The notes below the pieces were generated by a model. It saw only the letters and a program-made list of their open reading frames with translations. It was not told where the DNA came from and searched no databases. Below, piece by piece: positions 44,565 to 54,466 of a stretch of 59,885 nucleotides of DNA. Position 1 is the first letter of the stretch; each line of letters begins with the position of its first letter. The translations under genes were made by a program, and so were the position numbers. The stretch is from Polaromonas sp. (GTDB lineage: Bacteria > Pseudomonadota > Gammaproteobacteria > Burkholderiales > Burkholderiaceae_C). The stretch is from NCBI GenBank assembly GCA_025362315.1, contig JANYGP010000031.1, forward strand, positions 1-59,885, given 5' to 3'.

Positions 44565-45620
44565 ATGAGCTTGATTCCTGTCACTATCCTCACCGGCTTT
44601 TTGGGCTCAGGCAAAACCACGCTGTTAAAGCGAATTTTGACGGAAGCTCACGGCCAGAAGATTGCTGTGATCGAAAACGAGTTCGGTGAGGAAAATATTG
44701 ACAATGAAATTCTTGTCAACGACACCCAGGAAACCATCATTCAGATGAACAACGGCTGCATTTGCTGCTCAATTCGCGAAGACCTGCGCGAAACGCTGCA
44801 AATGCTGGCCGAAAAAAAACGCAAAGGCGAGTTGGTTTTTGACCGGGTAGTAATTGAAACCACTGGCTTGGCCGACCCAGGTCCAGTGGCACAAACCTTT
44901 TTTATGGATGAAGAAGTTGCTGAGCAATACCTGCTGGACTCCATCTTGACGCTGGTTGATGCCAAACATGCGCATACTCAACTCAATGACCGCCAGGAGG
45001 CACGGCGCCAGATTGGCTTTGCCGACCAGATTTTCATCAGCAAGACGGACCTGGTGGCTGACACTGAAGTCAAGGCGCTGATGCACCGGCTGACCCACAT
45101 GAACCCGCGTGCGCCCCAAAAAGCGGTGCATTTCGGTGAGGTGGCTATTGCTGATGTGTTTGACCTGCGCGGCTTTAATTTAAATGCCAAGCTGGACATT
45201 GACCCTGATTTTCTAAAGGCTGAGGAGTCTGCCGATGACCATGCTGGCCACAACCATGCCGAAGGCGAGCATTGCGACCACCCATCCCACAATGCCGGGC
45301 ATGGACATCACCATGCGCATGACGATGACGTTAAAAGCTTTGTATTCCGCTCGGAAAAGGCCTTCAGTCCGGCCAAGCTGGAAGACTTTTTGGGTGCAAT
45401 TGTCAACATTTACGGCCCGCGTATGTTGCGTTACAAAGGGGTGTTGAACATGGAAGGAACCGAGCGCAAGGTTATTTTCCAGGGCGTTCATCAGTTGATG
45501 GGAAGCGATCTGGGTCCAGCCTGGGCAGCAGACGAGGCCAGGACCAGCAAAATGGTGTTCATTGGCATTGATCTGCCAAAAGATATATTCACACAGGGAC
45601 TGGAACAGTGCCTTGTTTGA
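44565..45620 (+). CDS. CobW/COG0523-family metal GTPase, probable zinc chaperone
   Basis: G3E GTPase of 351 residues with P-loop GFLGSGKTT at 11-19, metal motif CICC at 65-68 and the NKxD-like SKTD loop near 148. A His/Asp-rich stretch lies near 223-255 (DHAGHNHAEGEH...HGHHHAHDDD). The C-terminal CobW domain follows. Such proteins deliver zinc or related metals, and His-rich loops bind it. It stands 200 bp before a DksA whose zinc-site cysteines are mostly replaced, an association often seen under zinc-limitation control. The substrate metal is inferred. Confidence 0.88.
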   Translation: MSLIPVTILTGFLGSGKTTLLKRILTEAHGQKIAVIENEFGEENIDNEILVNDTQETIIQMNNGCICCSIREDLRETLQMLAEKKRKGELVFDRVVIETTGLADPGPVAQTFFMDEEVAEQYLLDSILTLVDAKHAHTQLNDRQEARRQIGFADQIFISKTDLVADTEVKALMHRLTHMNPRAPQKAVHFGEVAIADVFDLRGFNLNAKLDIDPDFLKAEESADDHAGHNHAEGEHCDHPSHNAGHGHHHAHDDDVKSFVFRSEKAFSPAKLEDFLGAIVNIYGPRMLRYKGVLNMEGTERKVIFQGVHQLMGSDLGPAWAADEARTSKMVFIGIDLPKDIFTQGLEQCLV

Positions 45621-45822
45621 CTCAGGATTGAGTTAGGCTGCAACTTCACGGTAAAAACATTCTGGTGAAGTGGAAAAACATGTTTGTATCGATTCTCCAA
45701 CGTTTTGGCTGTCCTTTGCTACACGATGCCGGGCAGCCGCTACAATCGCGCGCCGACCAAAATACCCAGCCAAGCGCATTTGCCGAGGCTTATCCAAGGC
45801 GGTTTTTCAGAGGAGACATGCA

Positions 45823-47184
45823 GTGAAAGCCAAACCCGTCAAGCCAATCGCCAAAGCCAGCCAGTCCAAGTCAGCTGCCAGACCAGCGGTTAAACCATCA
45901 GTCAAACCGTCTGCCAAACCACTCGTTAAATCACTCGTCAAGCCGCTTGTAAAACCCTTTGTAAAGGCGCCTGCCAAGGCAACTGCCAAAAAAGCGGTGG
46001 TTACGACTGTCAAACCGAAAGTAGCGTCTAAAGTGGTTTCCAGATCTGCACCTTCAAAAACCGCCAGGCCAGCTGCAAAAAATGCTGTCAAGCCGGATGC
46101 AAAAGTTAAATCACCGGTCAAATCTTCCGTTAAAAAAGCTGTCAAATCACCCGCCAGGTCATCGATTAAAAAACCAGTCAAAGGTGTGAACACGCCAGTC
46201 CCCAAATCGGGTTTCAAGGTCCAACCAGCGGCCAAACCTCAAAAATCGGTGGCCAAATCCCAGACAAAGGCTGCCGCTAAAGCTGTTGTCAAATCCCCGA
46301 TCAAAGCGCTTGTCTCCGGGAGAGCTCTTTCAAAGGTTCCTGCCGCAGTTGTTGCCAAAACCCCAAACAAAGGGGCAGTTAAACCACAGGCCAGCCAAGT
46401 CCAGCCAGCTGCTCAAGTTAAACAAGGCAAGGCAGCCAAACCGGAAAAATCAAACGACGCCAAATTGTTGCAGGTCGACAAAAACGCGGCATTGCCTGCC
46501 ATTTCGGCTGCAGCCGCAGCAACGGCTGTGCCAAAACTTCCCTTGCTGGCAGCCAACGGTTTGCCCACGCCACCCCCACTCAAGCCGGGCCGCAGAAGTT
46601 CTTCGCGCGCTCTGGCTCACATGCCTCCCCCCGCACCCATGGTGCCTACCCATGCGCCAGACGCAGCCAAAGCCAGTTACTCCACAATGACAGAACGCGT
46701 GATTGCGCCGCCACCCCATGTGGCCGCCAAAAAAGACCCCAAATTAGCCAACAACTGGAAGACCAAAACCGCTGAAACTTTGACCGAAGAAGAAGTCAAA
46801 GCCATGCCGGATGCCGAGTACATGAACGATGTGCAAATGGCGTTTTTTCGCCACAGGCTGTCCATCCTCAAGCAGGACATTCATAACAGTGCGGGTGCAA
46901 CGACCGAGCATTTGCGTGAAGACACGACAGTGGTACCTGATCCAGCTGACCGTGCCACGATCGAAGAAGAGCATGCGCTTGAATTGCGCACACGGGATCG
47001 TGAACGAAAGCTGCTCAAAAAAATTGAACAGTCGATTGGCAGGATCGACTCCGGTGACTATGGTTACTGCGACGAAACCGGAGAGCCTATCGGTGTCGGG
47101 CGTTTGATCGCCCGTCCGACTGCCAGCTTGTCCCTGGAGGCGCAGCAGCGCCGTGAACTGAAGCAGAAAATGTTCGGTGACTAG
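45823..47184 (+). CDS. dksA: DksA-family transcription factor with Lys/Pro/Ala-rich N-terminal tail
   Basis: The C-terminal 130 or so residues are DksA: two long helices that enter the RNA polymerase secondary channel (YMNDVQMAFFRHRLSILKQDI). The zinc-finger-like end is GYCDETGEPIGVGRLIARPTASLSLEA. Of the four zinc cysteines only one remains, so it is of the zinc-independent type usual in alpha- and betaproteobacteria. The preceding 300 residues are built of KPVKP, KSxVK and AKxA repeats like a histone H1 tail and are unusual in length. I chose GTG 45823, which has AGGAGA six bases upstream; the frame is open back to 45670. The product is 453 residues. The STAS gene follows after 36 bp. Confidence 0.88.
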   Translation: MKAKPVKPIAKASQSKSAARPAVKPSVKPSAKPLVKSLVKPLVKPFVKAPAKATAKKAVVTTVKPKVASKVVSRSAPSKTARPAAKNAVKPDAKVKSPVKSSVKKAVKSPARSSIKKPVKGVNTPVPKSGFKVQPAAKPQKSVAKSQTKAAAKAVVKSPIKALVSGRALSKVPAAVVAKTPNKGAVKPQASQVQPAAQVKQGKAAKPEKSNDAKLLQVDKNAALPAISAAAAATAVPKLPLLAANGLPTPPPLKPGRRSSSRALAHMPPPAPMVPTHAPDAAKASYSTMTERVIAPPPHVAAKKDPKLANNWKTKTAETLTEEEVKAMPDAEYMNDVQMAFFRHRLSILKQDIHNSAGATTEHLREDTTVVPDPADRATIEEEHALELRTRDRERKLLKKIEQSIGRIDSGDYGYCDETGEPIGVGRLIARPTASLSLEAQQRRELKQKMFGD

Positions 47185-47220
47185 CCCCGACTGGCTCTGG
47201 TCAAGTCACTTCAAAGCATC

Positions 47221-49119
47221 ATGGCAAAAGAAGACACCGCCCCGGGTTTGTTGTCCAAAATGGTGAAGTTCGTTCGCAACCCTGCAACGAGCTGGTCTGA
47301 ACTTGACTCCAGAGACACTGACCGCGATGAGGCTGTCAGCAAACTGCATTTGAAAGAGATGATTGAGCGCAAGCGGCGAAACGACTTCGTTCGCAAGCGC
47401 GAATTCGACATGCTTCGAAAAATGCGCAAGCGTGAAGCCATCGTGGGACAGGACCCGGCAGCCAGGCCGTCTTTTTTTCAGAGCAGCATGCCGTCCAAGC
47501 CTGATGACCGTGCAAAAACCCTCAAAAAAATCGACGAGATTGAAGCGCAAATGTCCATGCAGTGGTGGAAAACCAAGCAAGGCAGTGCATCGTCTGCGCA
47601 GGCCAGTTTGCAATCAGGCGACTCTTCATTGAATTTTGCCTCGACGCCAACCGGCGCGGCAATGGCACGCAGACCCGAACCCCATGTTCTTGGCAATGGT
47701 TTGTCGGGTGTTCCCAATGCTTATTCGCCGACAGAGCCCATCGGATTGCAGACTCTTGATGTTGATCGAGTTCCAGATTTTGCGCCATCTCCTGTTTCGA
47801 AGCCATTGAATGCAGCGGCGCCAAATGTTCCGCCAGTCTTTCCCCAAAGGAGCCTGGCGTCCGATGTTCCAGCCACAGGAGCTGTTCAAAGTCCATTTTC
47901 GAAAGCCCCACCAGCTACTGGAACGCCGGGTCTTAACCGGCTGTCTGGTGGAAACTACGATGTTGGGGCATCGGGTTTTACGGCAACCAACATGATGGCG
48001 ATGGACGTCATGGAAATAGCCCATGACGCCGAGCTGGAAGAGGCATCAATCCGTTATGCCAATGGCGATGATGCTGGCGCTGAAGCAGGCTTGCTGGACA
48101 TGCTGGATGACAGCAACATCCGTGCAGGGCAGTCCGAAACCTGGATGGTGTTGTTTGATTTGTATCGTGCAACAAATCAGCAGGACAAATTTGAAAACAC
48201 GGCCATCCGGTTTGTCCAGAAGTTTGACCGCTCTGCGCCCCAATGGTTTTCATTGCCCGATGCAGTCAAAAAGATGGTTGTGCCATCTGCCGCCCTGTCA
48301 AGTCAGGGGCCCGTTGCTGACTGGATATGTCCGTCTTCCGTGGGCATCCAGACAGTAGCTGCCCTCAAAGCAGCACTGACCAGAGCGCCGATGCCATGGC
48401 GCCTTGACTGGACTAACCTCAAAACAATTGAACCAGCGGCTGTAGAGCCATTGCAGGTCGTGTTTGCTGGCTGGTCTGCCCAACCCGTGCAAATACGATT
48501 CATCGGCAATGACCACCTTCAGCATATTCTTCAGAAAAACACACCATCCGGCGACCGTGAAACGTCCGAGGATTGGTGGCAATTGCGCATGGAAGCATTG
48601 CGGGTGACGCACCGGCCTGATGAGTTTGAACTCACAGCGCTTGATTTCTGCGTGACTTATGAAGTGTCTCCCCCGGCATGGAGCACAGCCCGCTGCGAAT
48701 ACAAGTCTCTTGATAACCACGGCCTGTCGCTCGCCACTCACACCATCATTGGGGACGTGTTTCGGGACTCGACGCCGTCGGGCATCGGTGTGCTGGAAGG
48801 TGACAGCGAGTTGGGTAGCGTCAGCTCGCAATTGAGCAATCTGGCATCAATTGAACTGTCAGGGCAAATTGAGGGAGATGCTGCAGCCATGCTCGATGTG
48901 CTCCAAGCCCGACTGGTTGGTGCTGACAACATAGTCATCTCATGTGCCAAACTGATACGAGTTGATTTTTCAGCAGCAGGTACCTTGCTCAATTGGGTGT
49001 CAGCCAGGCAGGACGAGAATCGTTTTGTTCACTTTTGCGATGTCAATCGCCTGGTTGCTGCGTTTTTCAATGTGATTGGCATCACAGAGCATGCGAAGGT
49101 AACTTCGCGCCGGGATTAA
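47221..49119 (+). CDS. STAS-domain protein of unknown function
   Basis: This 632-residue protein has a basic, charged N-terminal 110 residues (LHLKEMIERKRRNDFVRKREFDMLRKMRK) and a low-complexity Pro/Ser/Ala linker. The centre (about 260-370) is helical and TPR-like, with the phrase DAELEEASIRYANGDDAGAEAGLLDMLDDSN. The C-terminus (about 540-632) is a STAS domain with SIELSGQIEGDAAAMLDVLQ and IVISCAKLIRVDFSAAGTLLNWV. STAS domains bind regulatory partners or small ligands. Similar genes occur beside dksA near the cell-division cluster in Burkholderiales; its task is not known. Confidence 0.8.
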   Translation: MAKEDTAPGLLSKMVKFVRNPATSWSELDSRDTDRDEAVSKLHLKEMIERKRRNDFVRKREFDMLRKMRKREAIVGQDPAARPSFFQSSMPSKPDDRAKTLKKIDEIEAQMSMQWWKTKQGSASSAQASLQSGDSSLNFASTPTGAAMARRPEPHVLGNGLSGVPNAYSPTEPIGLQTLDVDRVPDFAPSPVSKPLNAAAPNVPPVFPQRSLASDVPATGAVQSPFSKAPPATGTPGLNRLSGGNYDVGASGFTATNMMAMDVMEIAHDAELEEASIRYANGDDAGAEAGLLDMLDDSNIRAGQSETWMVLFDLYRATNQQDKFENTAIRFVQKFDRSAPQWFSLPDAVKKMVVPSAALSSQGPVADWICPSSVGIQTVAALKAALTRAPMPWRLDWTNLKTIEPAAVEPLQVVFAGWSAQPVQIRFIGNDHLQHILQKNTPSGDRETSEDWWQLRMEALRVTHRPDEFELTALDFCVTYEVSPPAWSTARCEYKSLDNHGLSLATHTIIGDVFRDSTPSGIGVLEGDSELGSVSSQLSNLASIELSGQIEGDAAAMLDVLQARLVGADNIVISCAKLIRVDFSAAGTLLNWVSARQDENRFVHFCDVNRLVAAFFNVIGITEHAKVTSRRD

Positions 49120-49540
49120 GCCGGCACGGGTTTGACCCGGCAGCAAGTGCGTGACCCCTGAGTTTGCAGTTCAGAATTCAGGCAGTCAACCCAACGCAGC
49201 TGCCATCCTATTTTCATCCGGCTTGACTGACCGCTAATGAAATGCTCTTACATCATGATCAACATTTCTGAATTGTTGGCTTTATTTCACATTGTTTTTT
49301 ATTCATGGTCTGATTTTTAAGATCGAATTTTTCAATTTCAGGCCATCAATAACTTTAAACCAGCTGTTTAGAACCTGCAAGTTGCAGCAAGCAGCTAATC
49401 GAACACTTTCACTTTATGTGCTAAGTACCTAATTCATATGATTTTTTTGGCGTATGAGGATTTTGTAAAGTAACACCTAAGTCCTTGATTTCATTGAAAA
49501 AAATTGTTTCATATTACTTGCACACACGATCTTTCCTGAT
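49120..49540. other. AT-rich leader region before mraZ
   Basis: The region of about 420 bases is markedly AT-rich compared with its neighbours and holds no supported gene. A GCCGG-N12-CCGGC hairpin (49120-49141) directly after the STAS gene may end that transcript, though it lacks a T-run. A candidate sigma-70 promoter is TTGCAC at 49518 with TAAAGT at 49540. Confidence 0.5.
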
Positions 49541-49576
49541 AAAGTGGGAATAAGTGCAGATAAGTGGTGAGATGTG
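49541..49576 (+). promoter_or_regulatory. MraZ-type operator: four GTG boxes at 10-bp spacing
   Basis: AAAGTGGGAA, TAAGTGCAGA, TAAGTGGTGA, GATGTG: GTG begins at 49544, 49554, 49564 and 49574, exactly 10 bp apart. MraZ proteins bind short G-rich direct repeats (TGGG or GTGG type) with this period in front of their own gene. The boxes end 24 bp before the mraZ start and would cover the promoter or early transcript. Confidence 0.7.
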
Positions 49577-49599
49577 TTTTTTTTCAAAGGTTTTCAAGC

Positions 49600-50028
49600 G
49601 TGTTCCAAGGTGCATCCTCTTTAGTTCTCGATACGAAAGGTCGGCTGTCTGTGCCGACCCGATATCGTGACATTTTGAGTGCCACCGCCCAATGCCAGCT
49701 CACCATCACCAAGCATCCCCATGGATGCCTGATGGTTTTCCCACGAAATGAATGGGAAAAATTTCGCGACCGGATTGCTTCATTGCCCATGCAGGCGCAA
49801 TGGTGGAAGCGTATTTTTCTGGGCAACGCCATGGACGTTGACATGGACGCTACCGGCCGTGTTCTGGTTTCTCCTGAGCTGCGCGCAGCTGCCGGTATCA
49901 GCAAGGATTGCGTTTTACTTGGTATGGGCGGGTATTTTGAATTGTGGGACACAGCCACCTACATGGCTCAGGAAGCTGAGCAGATGAAGGGCGACATGCC
50001 TGACGTCTTCCGTGACTTCTCGTTTTGA
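49600..50028 (+). CDS. mraZ: MraZ transcriptional regulator of the dcw cluster
   Basis: The 142-residue AbrB-fold protein has two SpoVT-like repeats: [18 protein letters not shown] near the start and [17 protein letters not shown] in the middle. MraZ represses the division cluster and forms a ring. The start is GTG 49600, giving the conserved [12 protein letters not shown]-terminus; the longer frame from 49564 includes the operator. The stop lies 8 bp before the rsmH ATG. Confidence 0.95.
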   Translation: MFQGASSLVLDTKGRLSVPTRYRDILSATAQCQLTITKHPHGCLMVFPRNEWEKFRDRIASLPMQAQWWKRIFLGNAMDVDMDATGRVLVSPELRAAAGISKDCVLLGMGGYFELWDTATYMAQEAEQMKGDMPDVFRDFSF

Positions 50029-50035
50029 ACAGAAG

Positions 50036-50956
50036 ATGCTGCAGGATTCATGGTCACACCGCACTGTCCTGCTGAACGAAGCAGTTGATGCGCTGCAAAT
50101 TTCTCCCGACGGACATTACATCGATGCCACTTTTGGTCGGGGTGGCCATTCCCGCTTGATTCTATCGAGGTTGTCTGCACACGGGACACTGACCGCTTTC
50201 GACAAGGATTTGGAAGCCATTGCCGAGGCGGCTGGCATGACCGACTCGCGGTTCGCCATTCGTCACGAGGGCTTTAACCAGCTGGTGCACCTAAAACCTT
50301 CAAGCGCAGCCGGATTGCTGATGGATCTGGGTGTCAGTTCACCCCAAATCGACAACGCCGCACGCGGGTTTTCATTTCGGGGCGATGGTCCGCTTGACAT
50401 GCGCATGGACACAAGCCGGGGTCAGAGCCTTGCCGAGTGGCTGACAGATGCATCAATACAAAGCATGACGGAGGTGATTCGTGAATATGGCGAAGAACGG
50501 TTTGCTGGGCCAATTGCAAAAGCGATTGATCGCGCAAGGCAGGAGCGGGGTGCCATCCAGCGCACACACGAGCTGGCCAGTATCGTGGCTGATACGGTCA
50601 AAACCCGCGAGCCGGGCAAGGACCCTGCAACGCGCACATTTCAGGCTTTTCGGATTTTTATCAACGCCGAGCTTGAAGAGCTCACCCAGGCGTTAACAGC
50701 ATCTCTGAATGTCTTGCAACCTGGAGGCCGTTTGGTGGTGATCAGTTTTCATTCACTTGAAGACCGCATCGTCAAGCAATTTATTGCGGAACATTCACGC
50801 GAGGCCTTTGACCGGCGCGCGCCGTTTGCTGCACCCAAGAAAATGCGTCTGCTGTCGTTGGGTCGTGTCAAGCCGCGTGAAGCAGAAGTCGCCGCCAACC
50901 CGCGCGCGCGCAGTGCTGTGATGCGCATTGCCGAACGCACCGGGGTAGCCACATGA
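50036..50956 (+). CDS. rsmH: 16S rRNA m4C1402 methyltransferase RsmH
   Basis: Cytoplasmic rRNA methyltransferase. SAM motif [16 protein letters not shown] near 30-45, [21 protein letters not shown], and [16 protein letters not shown] in the C-terminal half. About 306 residues from ATG 50036; a GTG at 50012 that overlaps mraZ is possible. Overlaps ftsL as ATGA. Confidence 0.95.
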   Translation: MLQDSWSHRTVLLNEAVDALQISPDGHYIDATFGRGGHSRLILSRLSAHGTLTAFDKDLEAIAEAAGMTDSRFAIRHEGFNQLVHLKPSSAAGLLMDLGVSSPQIDNAARGFSFRGDGPLDMRMDTSRGQSLAEWLTDASIQSMTEVIREYGEERFAGPIAKAIDRARQERGAIQRTHELASIVADTVKTREPGKDPATRTFQAFRIFINAELEELTQALTASLNVLQPGGRLVVISFHSLEDRIVKQFIAEHSREAFDRRAPFAAPKKMRLLSLGRVKPREAEVAANPRARSAVMRIAERTGVAT

Positions 50957-51243
50957 CGCGGTTTAACCTGGTGCTTTTGCTGGCGGTACTAGCGAGCGCA
51001 GTTTATCTGGTTCGCACGCAATACGAGTCCCGCCGGCTGTATGTCGAGCTTGAAAAAGCAACGACCAAAACCCGGGCGCTTGAAGCAGAAAACGAACGCC
51101 TTCAGGTTGAAAAGCGAGCGCAGGCAACACCATTGCGGGTAGAAAAACTGGCCAAGGAAAAACTGCAGATGCGTACGGTAACCCCTGCCATTACGCAGTA
51201 TGTCGCGCAAGGTACCAGCACAACCGGCGGGTTCAACAAATGA
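50953..51243 (+). CDS. ftsL: Cell division protein FtsL
   Basis: This 96-residue bitopic membrane protein has a short N-terminus, one transmembrane helix ([15 protein letters not shown]) and a periplasmic leucine-zipper coiled coil ([25 protein letters not shown]). It forms the FtsQBL complex. ATGA overlap with rsmH, and its stop overlaps the ftsI ATG, so it is tightly coupled. Confidence 0.95.
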   Translation: MTRFNLVLLLAVLASAVYLVRTQYESRRLYVELEKATTKTRALEAENERLQVEKRAQATPLRVEKLAKEKLQMRTVTPAITQYVAQGTSTTGGFNK

Positions 51244-52982
51244 GCCGCAGCGTACGCTACACATCAAGTCCATTGCTTGCCAGCAAAACACCGGTGTGGC
51301 GCAGCAAATTTGTTGTGGCGGCTATTGCACTGGCTTTTGCTGCTCTGGCATGCCGCGCTGCCTATGTTCAGGTATTGGGCAATGAATTTTTTCAAAAACA
51401 GGGTGAAGTGCGCTTTGCCCGGACGCTTGAGCTGCCAGCCAACCGCGGCCGTATTCTGGACCGCAATGGCCTGATACTGGCGTCCAGTGTTCCTGCGCCC
51501 AGCATTTGGGCAATTCCGGAAGACGTCGTTGCCAGCAAGTCGCAGCTTGCTGAAATGGCCAGGCTGCTGGAAATGCCGCTGGCTGAATTGAATAAAAAGC
51601 TGGCAGATGACGACAAGAATTTTGTCTGGATTCGGCGTCAGGTGGATGATGCAGTTGCGCAAAAAATAACCGCACTGGGCATCAAGGGAATTTATCAGCG
51701 CAAGGAATACAAACGCCAGTACCCTGAGGGCGAAACCATTGCACATGTGGTGGGTTTCACGAACGTTGAAGACCGTGGGCAAGAAGGAATCGAGCTGGCA
51801 TTCAACAAGGAACTGGGCGGCAGGGCCGGTTCACGTCGCGTGATCAAGGACCGGCTTGGCAGGGTCGTTGAAGACACCCGCGAACAGGTGCCGCCCGTCG
51901 ACGGAAAAGACCTGCAGCTGTCGATAGACAGCAAAATGCAATTTGTGGCGTATCAAAAACTGCGTGATGCAGTGATTGCCAACAAAGCCGTTGCAGGCAG
52001 TGTTGTGATGCTGGATGCCATCACTGGTGAGGTATTGGCAATGGCCAATTACCCGAGCTATGTGCCTGACAAAAGACAAAACATGACTGGCGCCCAGCTG
52101 CGTAACCGGGCGCTGACAGATACCTTTGAGCCCGGCTCGGTGATGAAGGCGTTTACGGTGGGTCTGGCATTGGAGTCAGGCCGTGTCAAACCACAGACAA
52201 CGATTCAGACTGCACCTGGCAGGATGCAAATCACAGGCTCCACGATTTCTGACGCCCATCCGCATGGTGCGTTGACGGTGCAGGAAGTGATTCAAAAATC
52301 AAGCAATGTCGGCACAGTCAAAATGGCCATGCAGATGCAGCCACGCGAAATGTGGGAAGTGTTTTCTCAGGCAGGCTTTGGTCAAAAACCACAAATAGCA
52401 TTTCCGGGCGTGGTGTCCGGACGTTTGCGCCCCTACAAAACATGGCGGCCGATTGAGCAGGCCACGATGTCATATGGTTATGGCTTGTCGGCTTCGCTGT
52501 TTCAAATGGCGCGGGCCTACACAGTGTTTGGCCATGATGGGCAAATCATTGATGCGACGCTGCTGAAAAGCGATGAGCCTGCAACGGGTGTGCAGGTATT
52601 TTCCAGCAAGACGGCGTCAGAGATTCGCACCATGCTGCAAATGGCAGCCGGCCCGGGTGGTACGGGCCAAAAAGCGCAAACGCTGGGTTATTCGGTTGGC
52701 GGCAAATCTGGTACGGCCTACAAACAGGTTGGCAAAGGTTACGGTACAGACAAGGACAGAAAGTACCGGGGCTGGTTTGTAGGCATGGCGCCAATCGACA
52801 AGCCGCGTGTGATTGTTGCGGTGATGATAGACGAGCCGCGTGCGGGTAAATATTACGGCGGTGATGTCGCAGCACCCGTGTTCAGCGAGCTGGTCCAGCA
52901 GGCACTGAGAATGAAGGGCGTGCAGCCTGACATGTCGGTCAAACCGCAGATTGTCACGAATGCTGTGGAGGAATCGTTTTGA
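51240..52982 (+). CDS. ftsI: Septal peptidoglycan transpeptidase FtsI (PBP3)
   Basis: A class B penicillin-binding protein, 580 residues, anchored by one N-terminal helix (FVVAAIALAFAALAC). The transpeptidase domain has the catalytic SxxK as SVMK at 300-303. SxN is present as SSN near 354-356, and KSG(T) as GGKSGTAYK near 486-494, where the usual KTG threonine is serine. It cross-links septal murein. Its stop overlaps the murE TTG start. Confidence 0.95.
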   Translation: MSRSVRYTSSPLLASKTPVWRSKFVVAAIALAFAALACRAAYVQVLGNEFFQKQGEVRFARTLELPANRGRILDRNGLILASSVPAPSIWAIPEDVVASKSQLAEMARLLEMPLAELNKKLADDDKNFVWIRRQVDDAVAQKITALGIKGIYQRKEYKRQYPEGETIAHVVGFTNVEDRGQEGIELAFNKELGGRAGSRRVIKDRLGRVVEDTREQVPPVDGKDLQLSIDSKMQFVAYQKLRDAVIANKAVAGSVVMLDAITGEVLAMANYPSYVPDKRQNMTGAQLRNRALTDTFEPGSVMKAFTVGLALESGRVKPQTTIQTAPGRMQITGSTISDAHPHGALTVQEVIQKSSNVGTVKMAMQMQPREMWEVFSQAGFGQKPQIAFPGVVSGRLRPYKTWRPIEQATMSYGYGLSASLFQMARAYTVFGHDGQIIDATLLKSDEPATGVQVFSSKTASEIRTMLQMAAGPGGTGQKAQTLGYSVGGKSGTAYKQVGKGYGTDKDRKYRGWFVGMAPIDKPRVIVAVMIDEPRAGKYYGGDVAAPVFSELVQQALRMKGVQPDMSVKPQIVTNAVEESF

Positions 52983-54466
52983 TCGCGCAGCTGCATTCAC
53001 CGCAAGAAGCTGCAGACTGGTTGCGCGCAAGGGTGACTGGCAGCTTGTACGCGGACAGCCGGAGCGTTAGTCGGGGTGACGGGTTTGTTGCCGGGCCGGG
53101 CGCTGCGCGCGATTCGCGTCAGTATGTTGAGGCGGCTTTGGTTTCTGGTGTGAGTGCCTGTCTGGTTGAAAGCCGCGGAGTTGATGCCTATTCATTTGAT
53201 AGCGACAGCATAGCGGCGTATGAAAATCTTAAAAATGCTGCAGGCCCTATTGCTGCTGCATATTTTGAACATCCAAGCCGGGAACTGCAAACAGTCGGTA
53301 TCACGGGAACCAACGGAAAAACGTCCACTGCATGGTGGCTGGCGCAGGCACTGGGCAAACTCAACCGCAAATGCGCTTTGGTTGGTACGCTGGGAATTGG
53401 CGTGCCTGGTGCTGTCACTTTCAATGGCATGACCACGCCTGACCCCATCTTGCTCCAGCAACAATTGCGCAGTTTTGTGAACGGGGGTGTTGCAGCCTGC
53501 GCTATTGAAGCTTCGTCCATTGGCATTGCCGAGAGGCGTCTGGATGGCATGTACTTTCAGGTTGCTGTGTTCACCAACTTCACGCAAGACCATCTGGATT
53601 ACCACGGCTCGATGCAAAACTATTGGGCAGCCAAGCAGTCCCTTTTTGCCTGGCCCGGTCTGTGTTCTGCAGTCATCAACACAGACGATCCCAAAGGGCT
53701 TGAGTTGAGCCTGCAGTTAAAAGCACAAGGGCTAGATGTGTGGACAGTTGCCATCCATCAGCCCGCCCGGCTGCAAGCAGTGTCAATTGATCATCACGCC
53801 ACTGGTGTGAATTTTGAGGTTGTTGAAGGCAGTCAGCAAGCAAGCGTTAAAACACAGGCGATCGGCTTTTACAACGTGACAAACTTGTTGGGCGTGATGG
53901 GTGCAATGCGCGCACTTGGGGTGACTCTGGAAGACGCGGCAAGGGCCTGCACTGATTTGCCTGCTGTGCCTGGACGTTTGAATACGCTGAGCCATTCAGG
54001 TACACCCCTGGTCGTGGTTGACTACGCACACACCCCTGATGCACTGGAAAAAGTGCTTGTTGCCCTTCAACCGATCGCTAAAGCCAGGGGCGGACAGTTG
54101 TGGTGCGTTTTCGGCTGTGGTGGTGACCGTGACACATCAAAGCGCCCGGTCATGGCCGCTGCGGCACAAAAAAATGCAGATCAGATTGTTGTGACCAGCG
54201 ACAACCCACGTACAGAAAATCCGGCAGACATCATCAGCCAGATATTGTCGGGTTTGACGCTTCGGGCTCCTGTCCGTGTGCAAGCAGATCGTGCGCTGGC
54301 AATTCATGAAGCCATCACCGATGCCCAGCCTGAAGATGTCGTGTTGCTGGCTGGCAAGGGCCACGAAAACTATCAGGAAACCAGCGGGGTCCAACACCCG
54401 TTTGAAGACATGGCTCATGCAAAAGCCGCATTGGACAAGCGCCAGCCGGAAGGGTGCGCATCATGA
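52979..54466 (+). CDS. murE: UDP-MurNAc-L-Ala-D-Glu:meso-DAP ligase MurE
   Basis: It adds meso-diaminopimelate to the peptide stem. ATP loop [15 protein letters not shown] near 104-118. DNPR in VTSDNPRTENP near 408-411 selects diaminopimelate. The start is TTG 52979 overlapping the ftsI stop as TTGA, with GGAGGA six bases upstream; 495 residues. Ends overlapping murF as ATGA. Confidence 0.95.
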   Translation: MIAQLHSPQEAADWLRARVTGSLYADSRSVSRGDGFVAGPGAARDSRQYVEAALVSGVSACLVESRGVDAYSFDSDSIAAYENLKNAAGPIAAAYFEHPSRELQTVGITGTNGKTSTAWWLAQALGKLNRKCALVGTLGIGVPGAVTFNGMTTPDPILLQQQLRSFVNGGVAACAIEASSIGIAERRLDGMYFQVAVFTNFTQDHLDYHGSMQNYWAAKQSLFAWPGLCSAVINTDDPKGLELSLQLKAQGLDVWTVAIHQPARLQAVSIDHHATGVNFEVVEGSQQASVKTQAIGFYNVTNLLGVMGAMRALGVTLEDAARACTDLPAVPGRLNTLSHSGTPLVVVDYAHTPDALEKVLVALQPIAKARGGQLWCVFGCGGDRDTSKRPVMAAAAQKNADQIVVTSDNPRTENPADIISQILSGLTLRAPVRVQADRALAIHEAITDAQPEDVVLLAGKGHENYQETSGVQHPFEDMAHAKAALDKRQPEGCAS

